A DNA stretch of 64,000 bases from Chloroflexota bacterium (GTDB lineage: Bacteria > Chloroflexota > Anaerolineae > Anaerolineales > Villigracilaceae), in contig JACRBL010000051.1 in assembly GCA_016234485.1 (NCBI GenBank), forward strand, positions 62,001 through 126,000, in the 5' to 3' direction. The notes under the pieces were generated by a model. That model had not been told where the DNA came from. It made no database searches and was given only the letters and a program-made list of their open reading frames with translations. Made by a program: the position numbers and the translations under genes. Below are positions 25,282 to 33,678 of the stretch, one piece after another; position 1 is the first letter of the stretch, and each line of letters opens with the position of its first letter.

Positions 25282-26481
25282 TTAGGATAGGCGGATGCGG
25301 GGATCCACAACCGTGTAGAGAATATCACGCAAGAGCGTGGCAATCACGGTAAGCACGGCGATGATGAAGAAGATCGCCATCGCCACCGGGTAGTCGTAAT
25401 CGCCGAGCGCGAGCAGGTACAGGCGTCCCATGCCCGGCCAGGCAAAGATACTTTCAGTGATGATGGCGCCGCTGAACAAGCCTGGCAAAGTAAACACCAC
25501 AATGGTCACAAATGGAATGAGCGCGTTGCGAAGGGCGTGTTTCAGGATGACGACCTTATCGCCCAATCCTTTTGCGCGCGCCGTGCGGATGTAATCCTGG
25601 CGCATCACTTCCAACATGCTGGCGCGGATGAAGCGGCTCCAGCCAGCCACGTTGACGATGGTCAACACGGCCACCGGCAGGATCAAGTGCAAGGCGCGGT
25701 CTGTGAATGAACCTGCGATTACTTCGCCCAACCCAGGCACGGTGTAATTGCGGACCGACTCGGATAGCCCTGCGGGAACGTAGAACCAACCCGCATCCTT
25801 TGGCAGGATGGAAAACAGCAGGATCATCACAATGCCGAAGAAGAAGGTCGGCATGGCGGATCCCATAAAAGCCAGAGTGGTAAAAATATAATCAAATGTA
25901 GAATACTGACGAACAGCGGAATAGATCCCCAACGGAATACCGATGAGCAATGAAAGCAGAGTTTGTATGCCGATCAATTGCAAGGTCTTGGGAAGGCGGC
26001 TGGCAATGAGATCCGAAACGGGACGATCACGAAGGATTCTCCACGACATGCCGAAATCGCCGCGGACCAAACCGTTGCTTGTACGTCGCCCCACCAAATC
26101 TTTCATATAAACGACTTCTTTGCAACCGACGACCACATTTTGATACTTGCCATTTTCATCTATAATTTCAGATTCGATCGGTTTGCGGCATCCCACCACA
26201 AGATCGGCAAAATACTCCTTACCGCCAATGACCACCGGACCGCGCGGCGTTCCCAACAGCCAGCGGGAGAATCTCACCCAAAGGTTGAGGTCGAGTTCGA
26301 AATACGCGCGAATACGGGCGATGTCATCTTCGGTGATTGTGGTGCGGCCGGTCTGTTGAATTTGACGCAAGCCCTGCAACGGACCACCCGGCGCAAAGTT
26401 CAAAAGGGCATAGGTTGCCACCGCTGATATGAACAGCACCAGGATCATCTGAAGAAATCTGCGGACTAAGTATGTGCTCAT
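25282..26481 (-). CDS. oppB: Oligopeptide ABC transporter permease OppB with an enlarged extracytoplasmic loop
   Basis: This is the partner permease of OppC, 399 aa, about 70-80 residues longer than usual. The N-terminal helix (YLVRRFLQMILVLFISAVAT) is followed by an enlarged loop, residues about 65-145, holding two cysteines (VVGCRKPIESE and VVGCKEVVYM) before the normal RGDFGMSWRILRDRPV block. Five helices follow with the EAA loop DYIRTARAKGLGDKVVILKHALRN. The loop faces the receptor and could contact one of the two lipoproteins. A strong hairpin (26598-26631) separates this gene from the first receptor gene. Confidence 0.9.
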   Translation of the reverse strand: MSTYLVRRFLQMILVLFISAVATYALLNFAPGGPLQGLRQIQQTGRTTITEDDIARIRAYFELDLNLWVRFSRWLLGTPRGPVVIGGKEYFADLVVGCRKPIESEIIDENGKYQNVVVGCKEVVYMKDLVGRRTSNGLVRGDFGMSWRILRDRPVSDLIASRLPKTLQLIGIQTLLSLLIGIPLGIYSAVRQYSTFDYIFTTLAFMGSAMPTFFFGIVMILLFSILPKDAGWFYVPAGLSESVRNYTVPGLGEVIAGSFTDRALHLILPVAVLTIVNVAGWSRFIRASMLEVMRQDYIRTARAKGLGDKVVILKHALRNALIPFVTIVVFTLPGLFSGAIITESIFAWPGMGRLYLLALGDYDYPVAMAIFFIIAVLTVIATLLRDILYTVVDPRIRLS

Positions 26482-26597
26482 GGAGAACTCCTGCCATTTT
26501 TGGAGTCTGGCAAAATTTTGCCATCTTGTCTGATGGCTTACTGCCGATTGTAGCCTAAAAACAAAAAAAGAGCGTTAAAAAAAATCCTTCCAGTGTA

Positions 26598-26631
26598 AAA
26601 GGTAGGTGTGGCTTTCGCCACACCTACCTTT
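26598..26631 (-). terminator. Perfect 15-bp hairpin between the first receptor gene and oppB
   Basis: AAAGGTAGGTGTGGC and GCCACACCTACCTTT pair perfectly around a GAAA tetraloop (minus strand), followed by TTTTACACTGG. It lies 21 bp after the receptor stop. It probably terminates part of the transcripts so that receptor outnumbers permease. Confidence 0.7.
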
Positions 26632-26651
26632 ATTGCTAGAGGAACTGGAAA

Positions 26652-28535
26652 CTAGCGGATGAACAGGGAGATGTCGATGTGCTCCCAGGTGGCGCTCGGG
26701 TTGATGAGGGTCTTGATCTTGCCCTCAGTCTCGGCGGCCACAAGGGCCTCGCTCAGACCGACCAGGGTGGTCGAATCGAGGATGTCAATATCGCCGTTGA
26801 TGAGCAGGGCTTCCGCGCTCTCGGCGGTAATGAATTGGATGATGATGTTCGGGGTCTTGGGAGCGCCGCCAACCCAGTGTTCGTTCGCAGCGAAGACCAT
26901 CTTCTCGCCCTTAACCCATTCGACCAACTTGTAGGGGCCATAGGAGAGCGGGGTCTCGGCAACCAGGGGGTTGGTCGCCCAGTCAGCCGCGGGAACGGTA
27001 CCCAACACGTGAGCGGGGTAGATCGGCCACACGGGGATGAAGTATAGCGGGTCCTGAACGCCAGGAATCCAGGTCTGGACATAACCAACGCCATCAGCAA
27101 GGAATTCAGCGCTGGCGGTCTTTTCGCAGGTGATGAAGGAGGTCGCGCCGGAGGCGGGATCGCAGGCAATGTTCTTGCCCAGCTCGAGGTCCGCGCTGGA
27201 GACGGGCGTGCCATCTTCCCAGGTCAGGCCATCAATGAGCTCGAACTTGGAGACCAACTGCTTCATCATGACAGTGCCACCGGTGAATTCAACTTCTTCG
27301 CCGGCCGCGTTCTTAACCTTGACGCCCGCAGCGAGTGCGACAACTTCGCCAGCGGCATCCACAACCATGTCGCCTTCTTTGACTTCAACGTCATTGTTGG
27401 TGGTGCCACCGTTTTCGAGGGTGGGCAATTGCTTGACCAACACGGCCTGGAAATCGTAGTTGAGGCTCGTGGTCTGCAGAGGGCGAATGAAGGTGTAGGC
27501 AAGGTTCGCCACGAAGGCATCTTCAACGAGGGTGAAGAGCGAAGCGGGTTCCTGGGTGAAGCCAACAACGATGGTGTCGCTGCCTTCAACAGCCCAATCG
27601 GCTACATTGTAGTTGTAATAGGATTCGCCGGGCAGGGGGGCGAAGCCGGTCAAAGCCGCATTGTACGCGAAGGTATCGGTGCGGTTGAACAGCGGAATGG
27701 ACGGGACGTCCTTGGTGAATTCAGCCTGGGTAACCGTGTAAGCGGCAATGCGCTCGTCTTTGACGAGGGTGTTGTTCGCAAGCTTGATGTTCGAGCTGGC
27801 GGCTTCGTTACACCAACCCATGGCGTTCTGACCTTCCCAGCCGTTGTTGGGGTGGGGGATCTGATCGCAGGCATAGAGGGTCTGGCCACCGGGATCGGCC
27901 TGACCAACCCAGGCAAACGCGCCCAGTTCATAGTCGCGGCGGGCGATACCAGTGGTGTCGCCGAACCACCAGGAGGCGGGGGCGTGCAAGCGGACGACGC
28001 GGACACCGCAGTCGGCCATCTGGGCTTCCCAGATCGCGGCCCAGGTCTGGCGGAAGGCGGCGGTGGTGGTCGTGAACTTCAGGGAGAGTTCGTCGCCGTT
28101 GGCGTTGGTGCGGAAATTCGCGCCTTCAGCCAGGGTCCAGCCGGCCTCATCGAGGAGGGCCGCGCCCTTGGCGGGGTCAAAGGGGTAGATGGTGATGTTC
28201 GCATCGCCAGCATAGGCCCAGTGGCTAGTGGGGATGAAGGTGTTCATCACCAGGCCGGCGCGGGCTTCTTCGCTGATCAGCGGGTAGACCGAGGCGAGCA
28301 GGTCCGATTTGTTGGTGCAGTAGGAAAGGGCCTGGCGGACGCGCAGATCGCCGAGGATGGGGTGAGGCGTGCTGAAGGCTTCGCGATCTTTCTCAACGAT
28401 CACGGTTTCAGTCACTTTGACTTCCACGGTCTCAACGATGGTAGCGGGGGTCGCCGCGGGGCCGCCGCAGGCGGCGAGTACCATGCTGGCGAGCACGACG
28501 AGGCTCAAGACCAGCATCAAACGATTCTTAGACAT
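26652..28535 (-). CDS. Peptide-binding lipoprotein, circularly permuted SBP_bac_5 fold
   Basis: This is the receptor of the adjacent opp system, 627 aa. ATG 28535 follows GGAGGAG and opens a lipoprotein signal with lipobox LAAC (Cys 23). The halves are swapped relative to all usual OppA-type receptors. Residues 50-314 are what normally forms the second half (STPHPILGDLRVRQALSYCT near 55-74; SIPLFNRTDTFAYN near 279-292; the normal C-terminal end YNYNVADW at 307-314). After the linker AVEG, residues 319-627 are what normally begins the mature protein (TIVVGFTQEPASLF, GLTWEDGTPVSSADLELG at 436-453, LSYGPYKLVEWVKGEKMVF), ending at WEHIDISLFIR, where the usual protein continues into the VRQA block. 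The frame is uninterrupted. Confidence 0.85.
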   Translation of the reverse strand: MSKNRLMLVLSLVVLASMVLAACGGPAATPATIVETVEVKVTETVIVEKDREAFSTPHPILGDLRVRQALSYCTNKSDLLASVYPLISEEARAGLVMNTFIPTSHWAYAGDANITIYPFDPAKGAALLDEAGWTLAEGANFRTNANGDELSLKFTTTTAAFRQTWAAIWEAQMADCGVRVVRLHAPASWWFGDTTGIARRDYELGAFAWVGQADPGGQTLYACDQIPHPNNGWEGQNAMGWCNEAASSNIKLANNTLVKDERIAAYTVTQAEFTKDVPSIPLFNRTDTFAYNAALTGFAPLPGESYYNYNVADWAVEGSDTIVVGFTQEPASLFTLVEDAFVANLAYTFIRPLQTTSLNYDFQAVLVKQLPTLENGGTTNNDVEVKEGDMVVDAAGEVVALAAGVKVKNAAGEEVEFTGGTVMMKQLVSKFELIDGLTWEDGTPVSSADLELGKNIACDPASGATSFITCEKTASAEFLADGVGYVQTWIPGVQDPLYFIPVWPIYPAHVLGTVPAADWATNPLVAETPLSYGPYKLVEWVKGEKMVFAANEHWVGGAPKTPNIIIQFITAESAEALLINGDIDILDSTTLVGLSEALVAAETEGKIKTLINPSATWEHIDISLFIR

Positions 28536-28673
28536 GTGATTTCTCCTCCAGAATAGGAAAGTGTGGATTGGTTTGACATTGTATGAAGGTACCGTTGTGT
28601 TATTGCTATTGAGGGACCACCTCCTTTCGTTTCTCATTCGCACATAGAAGTCCGGTTTATACAAGCGTGCGAT

Positions 28674-28702
28674 ATGGTAGCATAAGGAAGAAGTAAAGTC
28701 AA
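28674..28702 (-). promoter_or_regulatory. Sigma-70-type promoter of the opp operon
   Basis: On the minus strand TTGACT (28702-28697) and TACCAT (28679-28674) are separated by 17 bp. The start codon of the permuted receptor lies about 130 bp downstream. Confidence 0.7.
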
Positions 28703-28910
28703 GAAATATAACTTTCCAACAGGAGCGGCGTGAACGAGAAAATTTGCATGCGTTTTAACAATTAATTTCCTGAAAGACGCGTTCTGGTTTGCCGATGAAT
28801 TAATCCTGCCTCATTTTACTCGCGAGTCTACGAAAACGCAACCGTAGGGAAAGCGTAGGGTAAACGTATATTATCCGTAACCCCTTAAAACGCCGCGTTT
28901 CCCCATTTTG

Positions 28911-28939
28911 TTGACAGCCCATCATGCTAAATGTAGAAT
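28911..28939 (+). promoter_or_regulatory. Sigma-70-type promoter of mscL
   Basis: TTGACA (28911-28916) and TAGAAT (28934-28939) are separated by 17 bp, 31 bp before the mscL ATG. This is a near-consensus pair. Confidence 0.8.
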
Positions 28940-28969
28940 ACCTTTCATCCACCTTTCAAGGAGATTGCA

Positions 28970-29365
28970 ATGATAAAAGAATTCAAAGAATTTGTCATGC
29001 GCGGCAACGTGCTGGACTTGGCCGTGGCGGTCATCATCGGCGGCGCGTTCGGCAAGATCGTCGGCTCGCTGATCAACGACATGTTGATGCCGCTGATCGG
29101 CCTCGCGATGGGACAGGTCAACTTCTCGGAACTCGCCTGGACTGTTGGGGAGGCTTCCGTTAAATGGGGCATGTTCGTCCAGACGATCATAGACTTCCTT
29201 GTCGTCGCCTTCGTCATCTTCCTCATCGTCAAGGCCGCCAACAAGATGAAGAAACCAGCGCCCGTCCCCGCGCCCGGCGAACCGAACACCAAGGAATGCC
29301 CGCGCTGTTTCTCCACCATCCACATCCACGCCAGCCGCTGTCCCAACTGCACGGCGGATCTTTAG
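28970..29365 (+). CDS. mscL: Large-conductance mechanosensitive channel with C-terminal zinc ribbon
   Basis: This is a pressure-release channel that opens on membrane tension in hypo-osmotic shock, 131 aa. AAGGAG precedes the ATG. Residues 1-95 are standard MscL: FKEFVMRGNVLDLAVAVIIG (N-terminal helix and TM1 pore lining), GKIVGSLINDMLMPLIGL and TM2 FLVVAFVIFLIVKAANKMKK. After a Pro-rich linker, residues 110-127 form a treble-clef-like CPRC...CPNC zinc ribbon (Cys 110, 113, 124, 127) in place of the usual short charged helix. That would put a metal site on the cytoplasmic side of each subunit. Terminator at 29379-29422. Confidence 0.93.
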   Translation: MIKEFKEFVMRGNVLDLAVAVIIGGAFGKIVGSLINDMLMPLIGLAMGQVNFSELAWTVGEASVKWGMFVQTIIDFLVVAFVIFLIVKAANKMKKPAPVPAPGEPNTKECPRCFSTIHIHASRCPNCTADL

Positions 29366-29378
29366 GTATCAGATGATT

Positions 29379-29422
29379 AGAGAGTAGAGAGCAGTTGCAC
29401 AAACTGCTCTCTACTCTCTTTT
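29379..29422 (+). terminator. Rho-independent terminator of mscL
   Basis: A perfect 18-bp stem (29379-29396 with 29402-29419), rich in AGAGAG/CTCTCT, has a 5-base loop and is followed by a short T run. Confidence 0.82.
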
Positions 29423-29438
29423 CACCACCCTCTTCATT

Positions 29439-31628
29439 ATGGACTTCCTCGATAAACTCAACTCCCCTCAACGAAAAGCCGTCACAGCCGGGACGGGGCC
29501 GGTTTTGGTCCTCGCCGGCCCCGGGTCCGGAAAGACGCGGGTGCTGACCCAGCGCGTCGCCTATTTGATCGCGTCCGAGGGAGTCCGTCCGTATCAAATC
29601 CTCGCGGTGACGTTCACCAACAAGGCCGCGCGCGAAATGGAACATCGCGTCCAGGAACTACTCGGCGAGGAAGCCACGCAAGGGATGATGCTAGGCACTT
29701 TTCACGCCATCTGCGCGCGGCTGTTGCGGCGCGAGGCCGAACACCTGCCGCTCGAAAGCAACTTCGTCATCTTCGACGCGGACGACCAGGAGCGGATCGT
29801 CAAGAGCGTCATCCGTGAATTCAATCTCGACGAAAAACGCTTCCGCCCCGCGGCGATTCATGGATCCATCTCGAAAGCCAAAAATGATTTACTCGGCGCG
29901 GACGATTACCCCATCACCAACTACCGCGATGAAGTTGTAAAACGCATCTTCACCGAATATCAAAAACGCCTCATCGCCAGCAACGCCGTGGACTTCGACG
30001 ACCTGCTCGTCTACACCGCGCGCCTGCTGGAAGATAACCCGTCCGTGCGCGAGAAATACGCGCGCCGATTTGTCCACGTGCTGGTGGATGAATTTCAAGA
30101 TACGAACATCGCACAATATACATTAGTGCAGCATCTATCTTCGGCACACAAAAATATTTTTTGCGTGGGCGATCCAGATCAATCCATCTACCGCTGGCGC
30201 GGCGCGGACTGGCGCAACGTCCACCGTTTTGAACAGGACTATCCCGACGCGCAAGTGATTCTGCTCGAACAAAATTATCGTTCGCGGCAAAACATTCTCG
30301 ACGCGGCCATGTCGGTGATTGACCGAGCCCAGAATCGCCGCAAGAAAAAATTATTCACTGACCGCGGCGCCGGCGAAAAAATTTTTTTCTACGAAGCGCC
30401 CGATGATTACGCCGAAGCATCCTTTGTCGTTGACTCCATCGCGCAACTGGTCGCGAGCAAACAACACGAGCCAGGCGATTGCGCGGTGATGTATCGCACC
30501 AACGCCATGTCCCGCCTGTTGGAAGAAGCCTTTCTGGCCGCGCGCCTGCCCTATCGTCTCGTCGGCGCGCAACGGTTCTATGGACGCCGCGAAGTGAAAG
30601 ACATCATCTGCTTCCTGCGCCTCGTCCACAACCCCGCGGACGAAGCCAGCCTCGACCGCGTCATCAACGTCCCGCCGCGCGGCATCGGCGAGAAAACGCT
30701 CGCCACGTTGCATCTCGTCGCGCGTCAAAACAACCTCTCCGCTGGCACAGTTCTCCTCGATCTCGCGCGCGGTTCGGACTCTCCGTTTTGGAGTCAATTC
30801 ACAGGACGCGCCGCGCTTCCCCTCGCGGACTTCGGCGCGACGTTCGCGAACTGGAAAGCGGCCGCGCCCGCCCTCACCGTCCCCGAACTTTTCGAGCGCA
30901 TCGTGAGCGATCTCAACTTCAAAGATTACATTGACGATCAAAGCGAAGAAGGCGAAGATCGCTGGGACAACGTGCAGGAACTCAAACGCCTCGCGCAAGA
31001 TTACACCACGCGCACGCTCGAAGAATTTCTCGAAAACATCGCGCTCGTTTCCGATCAGGACACCATCGCGGAGGGCAACGTCCCCACGCTTCTGACCCTG
31101 CACGCCGCGAAGGGATTGGAATTCGGCGCGGTCTTCATCGTCGGCCTCGACGATGGCATCATGCCGCACAGCCGCTCGTTCGACGATCCCGAAGCGATGG
31201 AGGAGGAGCGCCGTCTCTTTTATGTCGGCATCACGCGCGCGAAGGATCGTCTCTACCTGCTCCGCGCCGTCCAACGCGGCGGACGCGGCTACGGCGAGGA
31301 ACAACTTCCCTCGCGCTACCTCGAAGACCTGCCCGCCGAACTGATTCAGGGACGCTCGCGCACGGGACGTTCCCTGCGCCCGCGCGAATCGCAGACGACC
31401 TGGTCGTCCGTCAGCCGCGCCACAGGGACGCCTCCATCCGAACCTCGCGCGGCCCGCGTCATCGAGACGCGTTTCCGCGCGGGGACGCGCGTCAAGCACG
31501 CCTCCTGGGGCGAAGGCATCGTCCTCGACTCGCGCATCGACGGTGACGACGAACTGGTGGACGTGGTCTTCGAGTCGGTCGGCATCAAACGTCTCGCCGC
31601 AAGTTTGGCGAAACTATCAGTTATTTGA
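29439..31628 (+). CDS. pcrA: UvrD/PcrA-type ATP-dependent 3'-5' DNA helicase
   Basis: This is a superfamily 1A helicase for repair and replication restart, 729 aa. Motifs in order are: LNSPQRKAV (Q motif), AGPGSGKTRVL (Walker A), AVTFTNKAAREM (Ia), LVDEFQDTN (II), VGDPDQSIYRWRGAD (III), LEQNYRSRQNILDAA (IV), LLTLHAAKGLEFGAVFIVGL (V) and RRLFYVGITRAKDRLYL (VI). The C-terminus RFRAGTRVKHASWGEGIVLD...VVFESVGIKRLAASLAKL is the Tudor-like RNA-polymerase-contacting domain of UvrD/PcrA. The ATG has no visible ribosome site and lies 17 bp after the mscL terminator. Confidence 0.93.
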   Translation: MDFLDKLNSPQRKAVTAGTGPVLVLAGPGSGKTRVLTQRVAYLIASEGVRPYQILAVTFTNKAAREMEHRVQELLGEEATQGMMLGTFHAICARLLRREAEHLPLESNFVIFDADDQERIVKSVIREFNLDEKRFRPAAIHGSISKAKNDLLGADDYPITNYRDEVVKRIFTEYQKRLIASNAVDFDDLLVYTARLLEDNPSVREKYARRFVHVLVDEFQDTNIAQYTLVQHLSSAHKNIFCVGDPDQSIYRWRGADWRNVHRFEQDYPDAQVILLEQNYRSRQNILDAAMSVIDRAQNRRKKKLFTDRGAGEKIFFYEAPDDYAEASFVVDSIAQLVASKQHEPGDCAVMYRTNAMSRLLEEAFLAARLPYRLVGAQRFYGRREVKDIICFLRLVHNPADEASLDRVINVPPRGIGEKTLATLHLVARQNNLSAGTVLLDLARGSDSPFWSQFTGRAALPLADFGATFANWKAAAPALTVPELFERIVSDLNFKDYIDDQSEEGEDRWDNVQELKRLAQDYTTRTLEEFLENIALVSDQDTIAEGNVPTLLTLHAAKGLEFGAVFIVGLDDGIMPHSRSFDDPEAMEEERRLFYVGITRAKDRLYLLRAVQRGGRGYGEEQLPSRYLEDLPAELIQGRSRTGRSLRPRESQTTWSSVSRATGTPPSEPRAARVIETRFRAGTRVKHASWGEGIVLDSRIDGDDELVDVVFESVGIKRLAASLAKLSVI

Positions 31629-31642
31629 AGCAAGGAGGAGAG

Positions 31643-32227
31643 ATGAAATATCTACGCTTGTATCTAAAAATTTTCTTCTGGACAGCCATGCCAATTGTTG
31701 TACTTGGGATATTAGCATCCATAGGGCTTTACATCCTGTTCGTGTCAATTCCCTCAGAAATGAGTGGAATTCCTCTGGATTTAATTCGACTTGCGAAATG
31801 GGTTGCTTTTGGATTTATTCCTGGAATAATGTTCGGTGGAATTATGGCAGTCAGTTTGGGCACATCGCATATTCTCCGTATTCGAAGCTTGCCGACACAA
31901 GAGCCCGATAACATTTCCCTAAACCAATCAAGAATGTTCATCCTTGAAACAGATCAACATCGTGCTTTTAGCCTTTGCAGTTCTTCTTTAATGCTGATAA
32001 GCGCAAAGCTCCAGCAAGCGAACGAAGCAACTGGTTATATCATGGCAAAAACGCCCGCGGGTTGGGGAGAAGTCATAGAAATTAAAGTTTCCCCTATCAG
32101 TGACAACAAATCTCAAATCGTGGTGACAAGTAGGCCGAACCTAAAAACGGTACTGGTCGATTACGGGAAGAACACTGAAAACGTCGAGAAAATTTGTTGG
32201 TATTTGAAAGATAAACTAAACACATAA
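31643..32227 (+). CDS. Hypothetical membrane protein
   Basis: This 194 aa protein is not recognised. ATG 31643 follows AAGGAGGAG at ideal spacing, 14 bp after the helicase stop. Two hydrophobic segments (about residues 9-35 and 55-80) lie near the N-terminus; the rest is a soluble alpha-beta region that reads like a small sensor or lipid-binding module (ETDQHRAFSLCSSSLMLISA). The codon use is clearly more AT-rich than in its neighbours, which suggests a recent arrival between the helicase and the aldo/keto reductase genes. Confidence 0.6.
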   Translation: MKYLRLYLKIFFWTAMPIVVLGILASIGLYILFVSIPSEMSGIPLDLIRLAKWVAFGFIPGIMFGGIMAVSLGTSHILRIRSLPTQEPDNISLNQSRMFILETDQHRAFSLCSSSLMLISAKLQQANEATGYIMAKTPAGWGEVIEIKVSPISDNKSQIVVTSRPNLKTVLVDYGKNTENVEKICWYLKDKLNT

Positions 32228-32238
32228 GAGAGGCAAAA

Positions 32239-33222
32239 ATGCAATACGTCAACCTCGGTAAAACTGGATTAAAGGTCTCGCGTCTCTGCCTCGGCATGAT
32301 GACGTATGGATCGAAGACATGGCGTCAGTGGATTTTGGAGGAAGAGGAAGCCAAGCCATTCGTCGGGCGGGCGCTGGAGGCGGGGATCAACTTCTTCGAC
32401 ACCGCGGACGTTTACTCGTTGGGCGAGAGCGAGCGCATCACGGGGAATCTGCTCCGGCAGTTCGGCGTCAAACGCGAGAACGTGGTCGTCGCGACCAAGG
32501 TCAACGGGCAGATGAGCGACGACATCAACGACAAGGGACTCTCGCGCAAGCACATTCTCGATTCGATTGACAAGTCGCTGAAACGCCTGCAAATGGATTA
32601 CGTGGACTTGTACCAGATCCACCGCTGGGATTACAACGTCCCCATCGAAGAGACGATGGAAGCGCTCAACGATGTGGTGCGGGCGGGCAAGGCGCGTTAC
32701 ATCGGCGCGTCTTCGATGTTCGCATGGCAATTTGCCAAGGCGTTGCACGTTTCAGAAAAACATGGCTGGACGCGGTTCGTGTCCATGCAAAACCATTACA
32801 ACCTGGTCTATCGCGAGGAAGAGCGCGAGATGATTCCGCTGTGCAAGGACGAGGGCATCGGCCTCATCCCCTGGAGCCCGATGGCGCGCGGCTTCTTCGC
32901 GGGCGACCGTCAACGCGCGGGCGGCGGGACGACGACGCGCTCAAAGAGCGATCCCTTCGCGAGCGAGTTGTACTTCCGCGAGGAAGACTTCATCGTGGCC
33001 GAGCGCGTGCAGGAGATCGCCACGGCGCGCGGCGTGACGGGTTCCCAGATCGCGCTGGCGTGGATATTGAACAAACCGCACATCAGCGCGCCCATCATCG
33101 GCGCGAGCAAACTCGACCATCTCGATCAGGCCATCGCGGCGCTCGAGATCCAACTCACGGATGAGGAAGTGAAGCGGCTCGAAGAAGCCTATCAGCCGCA
33201 CCCGATCCGTGGGCACACATAG
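32239..33222 (+). CDS. Aldo/keto reductase
   Basis: This is an NADPH-dependent (beta/alpha)8 oxidoreductase, 327 aa, of the YhdN/Tas-like group. GAGAGG precedes the ATG. Catalytic tetrad parts are visible: FFDTADVYSLGESE (Asp and Tyr), VVVATKVNG (Lys) and LYQIHRWDYNVPIEETMEAL (His). SPMARGFFAGDRQR and the C-terminal GASKLDHLDQAIAALE block bind NADP. The substrate is unknown. It stands 3 bp before the Nudix gene in the same direction, so the two are probably co-transcribed. Confidence 0.9.
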   Translation: MQYVNLGKTGLKVSRLCLGMMTYGSKTWRQWILEEEEAKPFVGRALEAGINFFDTADVYSLGESERITGNLLRQFGVKRENVVVATKVNGQMSDDINDKGLSRKHILDSIDKSLKRLQMDYVDLYQIHRWDYNVPIEETMEALNDVVRAGKARYIGASSMFAWQFAKALHVSEKHGWTRFVSMQNHYNLVYREEEREMIPLCKDEGIGLIPWSPMARGFFAGDRQRAGGGTTTRSKSDPFASELYFREEDFIVAERVQEIATARGVTGSQIALAWILNKPHISAPIIGASKLDHLDQAIAALEIQLTDEEVKRLEEAYQPHPIRGHT

Positions 33223-33225
33223 AAC

Positions 33226-33678
33226 ATGTTCCTACGCTTCCTCTACCTCGCCCGTCGTATTCAACTCGCCATCATGCGGCCTGTGCTGTTTGGCGTACGC
33301 GTCATGCTCGTTAAGGATGGACGCGTCATCATCATCCGTCACACCTATCGCAAGGGCTGGTTTTTGCCGGGCGGAGGCCTCAAGGGCGGAGAGACCGTCG
33401 AAGAGGCCGCGCGGCGCGAGGTCCGCGAAGAGACGGGCGCCGAAATGGGCGAAGTCCGCCTGGTCGGCATCTACACCAGTTACGAGGAAGGCTTCAGCGG
33501 TCACAACATCCTGTTCGTGTGCGATGACTTTAAGATCCTCGGCCAGCCCGATCACGAGATCGCCGAAACGCGCGCGGTCGGGTTGGGCGAATATCCCGAT
33601 GGGTTGTTCCGCGGTCATCGCGAGAAGATCGAAGCATATTTGAAGAAAGAAAAAATTCCCAGCGCTGGACTTTGGTAA
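33226..33678 (+). CDS. Nudix hydrolase
   Basis: This is a 150 aa pyrophosphohydrolase of nucleoside-diphosphate-linked compounds. The Nudix box is complete: GGGLKGGETVEEAARREV followed by REETGAE (GX5EX7REUXEEXGU), about residues 50-73. The first 20 residues are basic and hydrophobic (LRFLYLARRIQLAIMRPV), possibly a membrane-associating segment. Its stop is directly followed by the ATG of the M3 peptidase gene, which points to a shared transcript. The substrate cannot be predicted. Confidence 0.9.
   Translation: MFLRFLYLARRIQLAIMRPVLFGVRVMLVKDGRVIIIRHTYRKGWFLPGGGLKGGETVEEAARREVREETGAEMGEVRLVGIYTSYEEGFSGHNILFVCDDFKILGQPDHEIAETRAVGLGEYPDGLFRGHREKIEAYLKKEKIPSAGLW

Larger units (their letters stand above)
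28536..28969. other. 434-bp divergent regulatory region between the opp receptor and mscL
   Basis: It holds the two divergent promoters (28674-28702 minus and 28911-28939 plus) and a long minus-strand leader of about 130 nt with a strong GGAGGTGG sequence at 28612-28627 that serves no evident reading frame. Between 28703 and 28910 nothing recognisable is seen apart from AT-rich sequence. Confidence 0.6.

Noticed and set aside
26652-28535. Explaining the swapped receptor as a frameshifted or fused pair of truncated genes
   Set aside because: One continuous frame of 627 codons has a single signal peptide and one copy of each half with nothing duplicated, which fits a permutation better than a fusion of two decaying genes.
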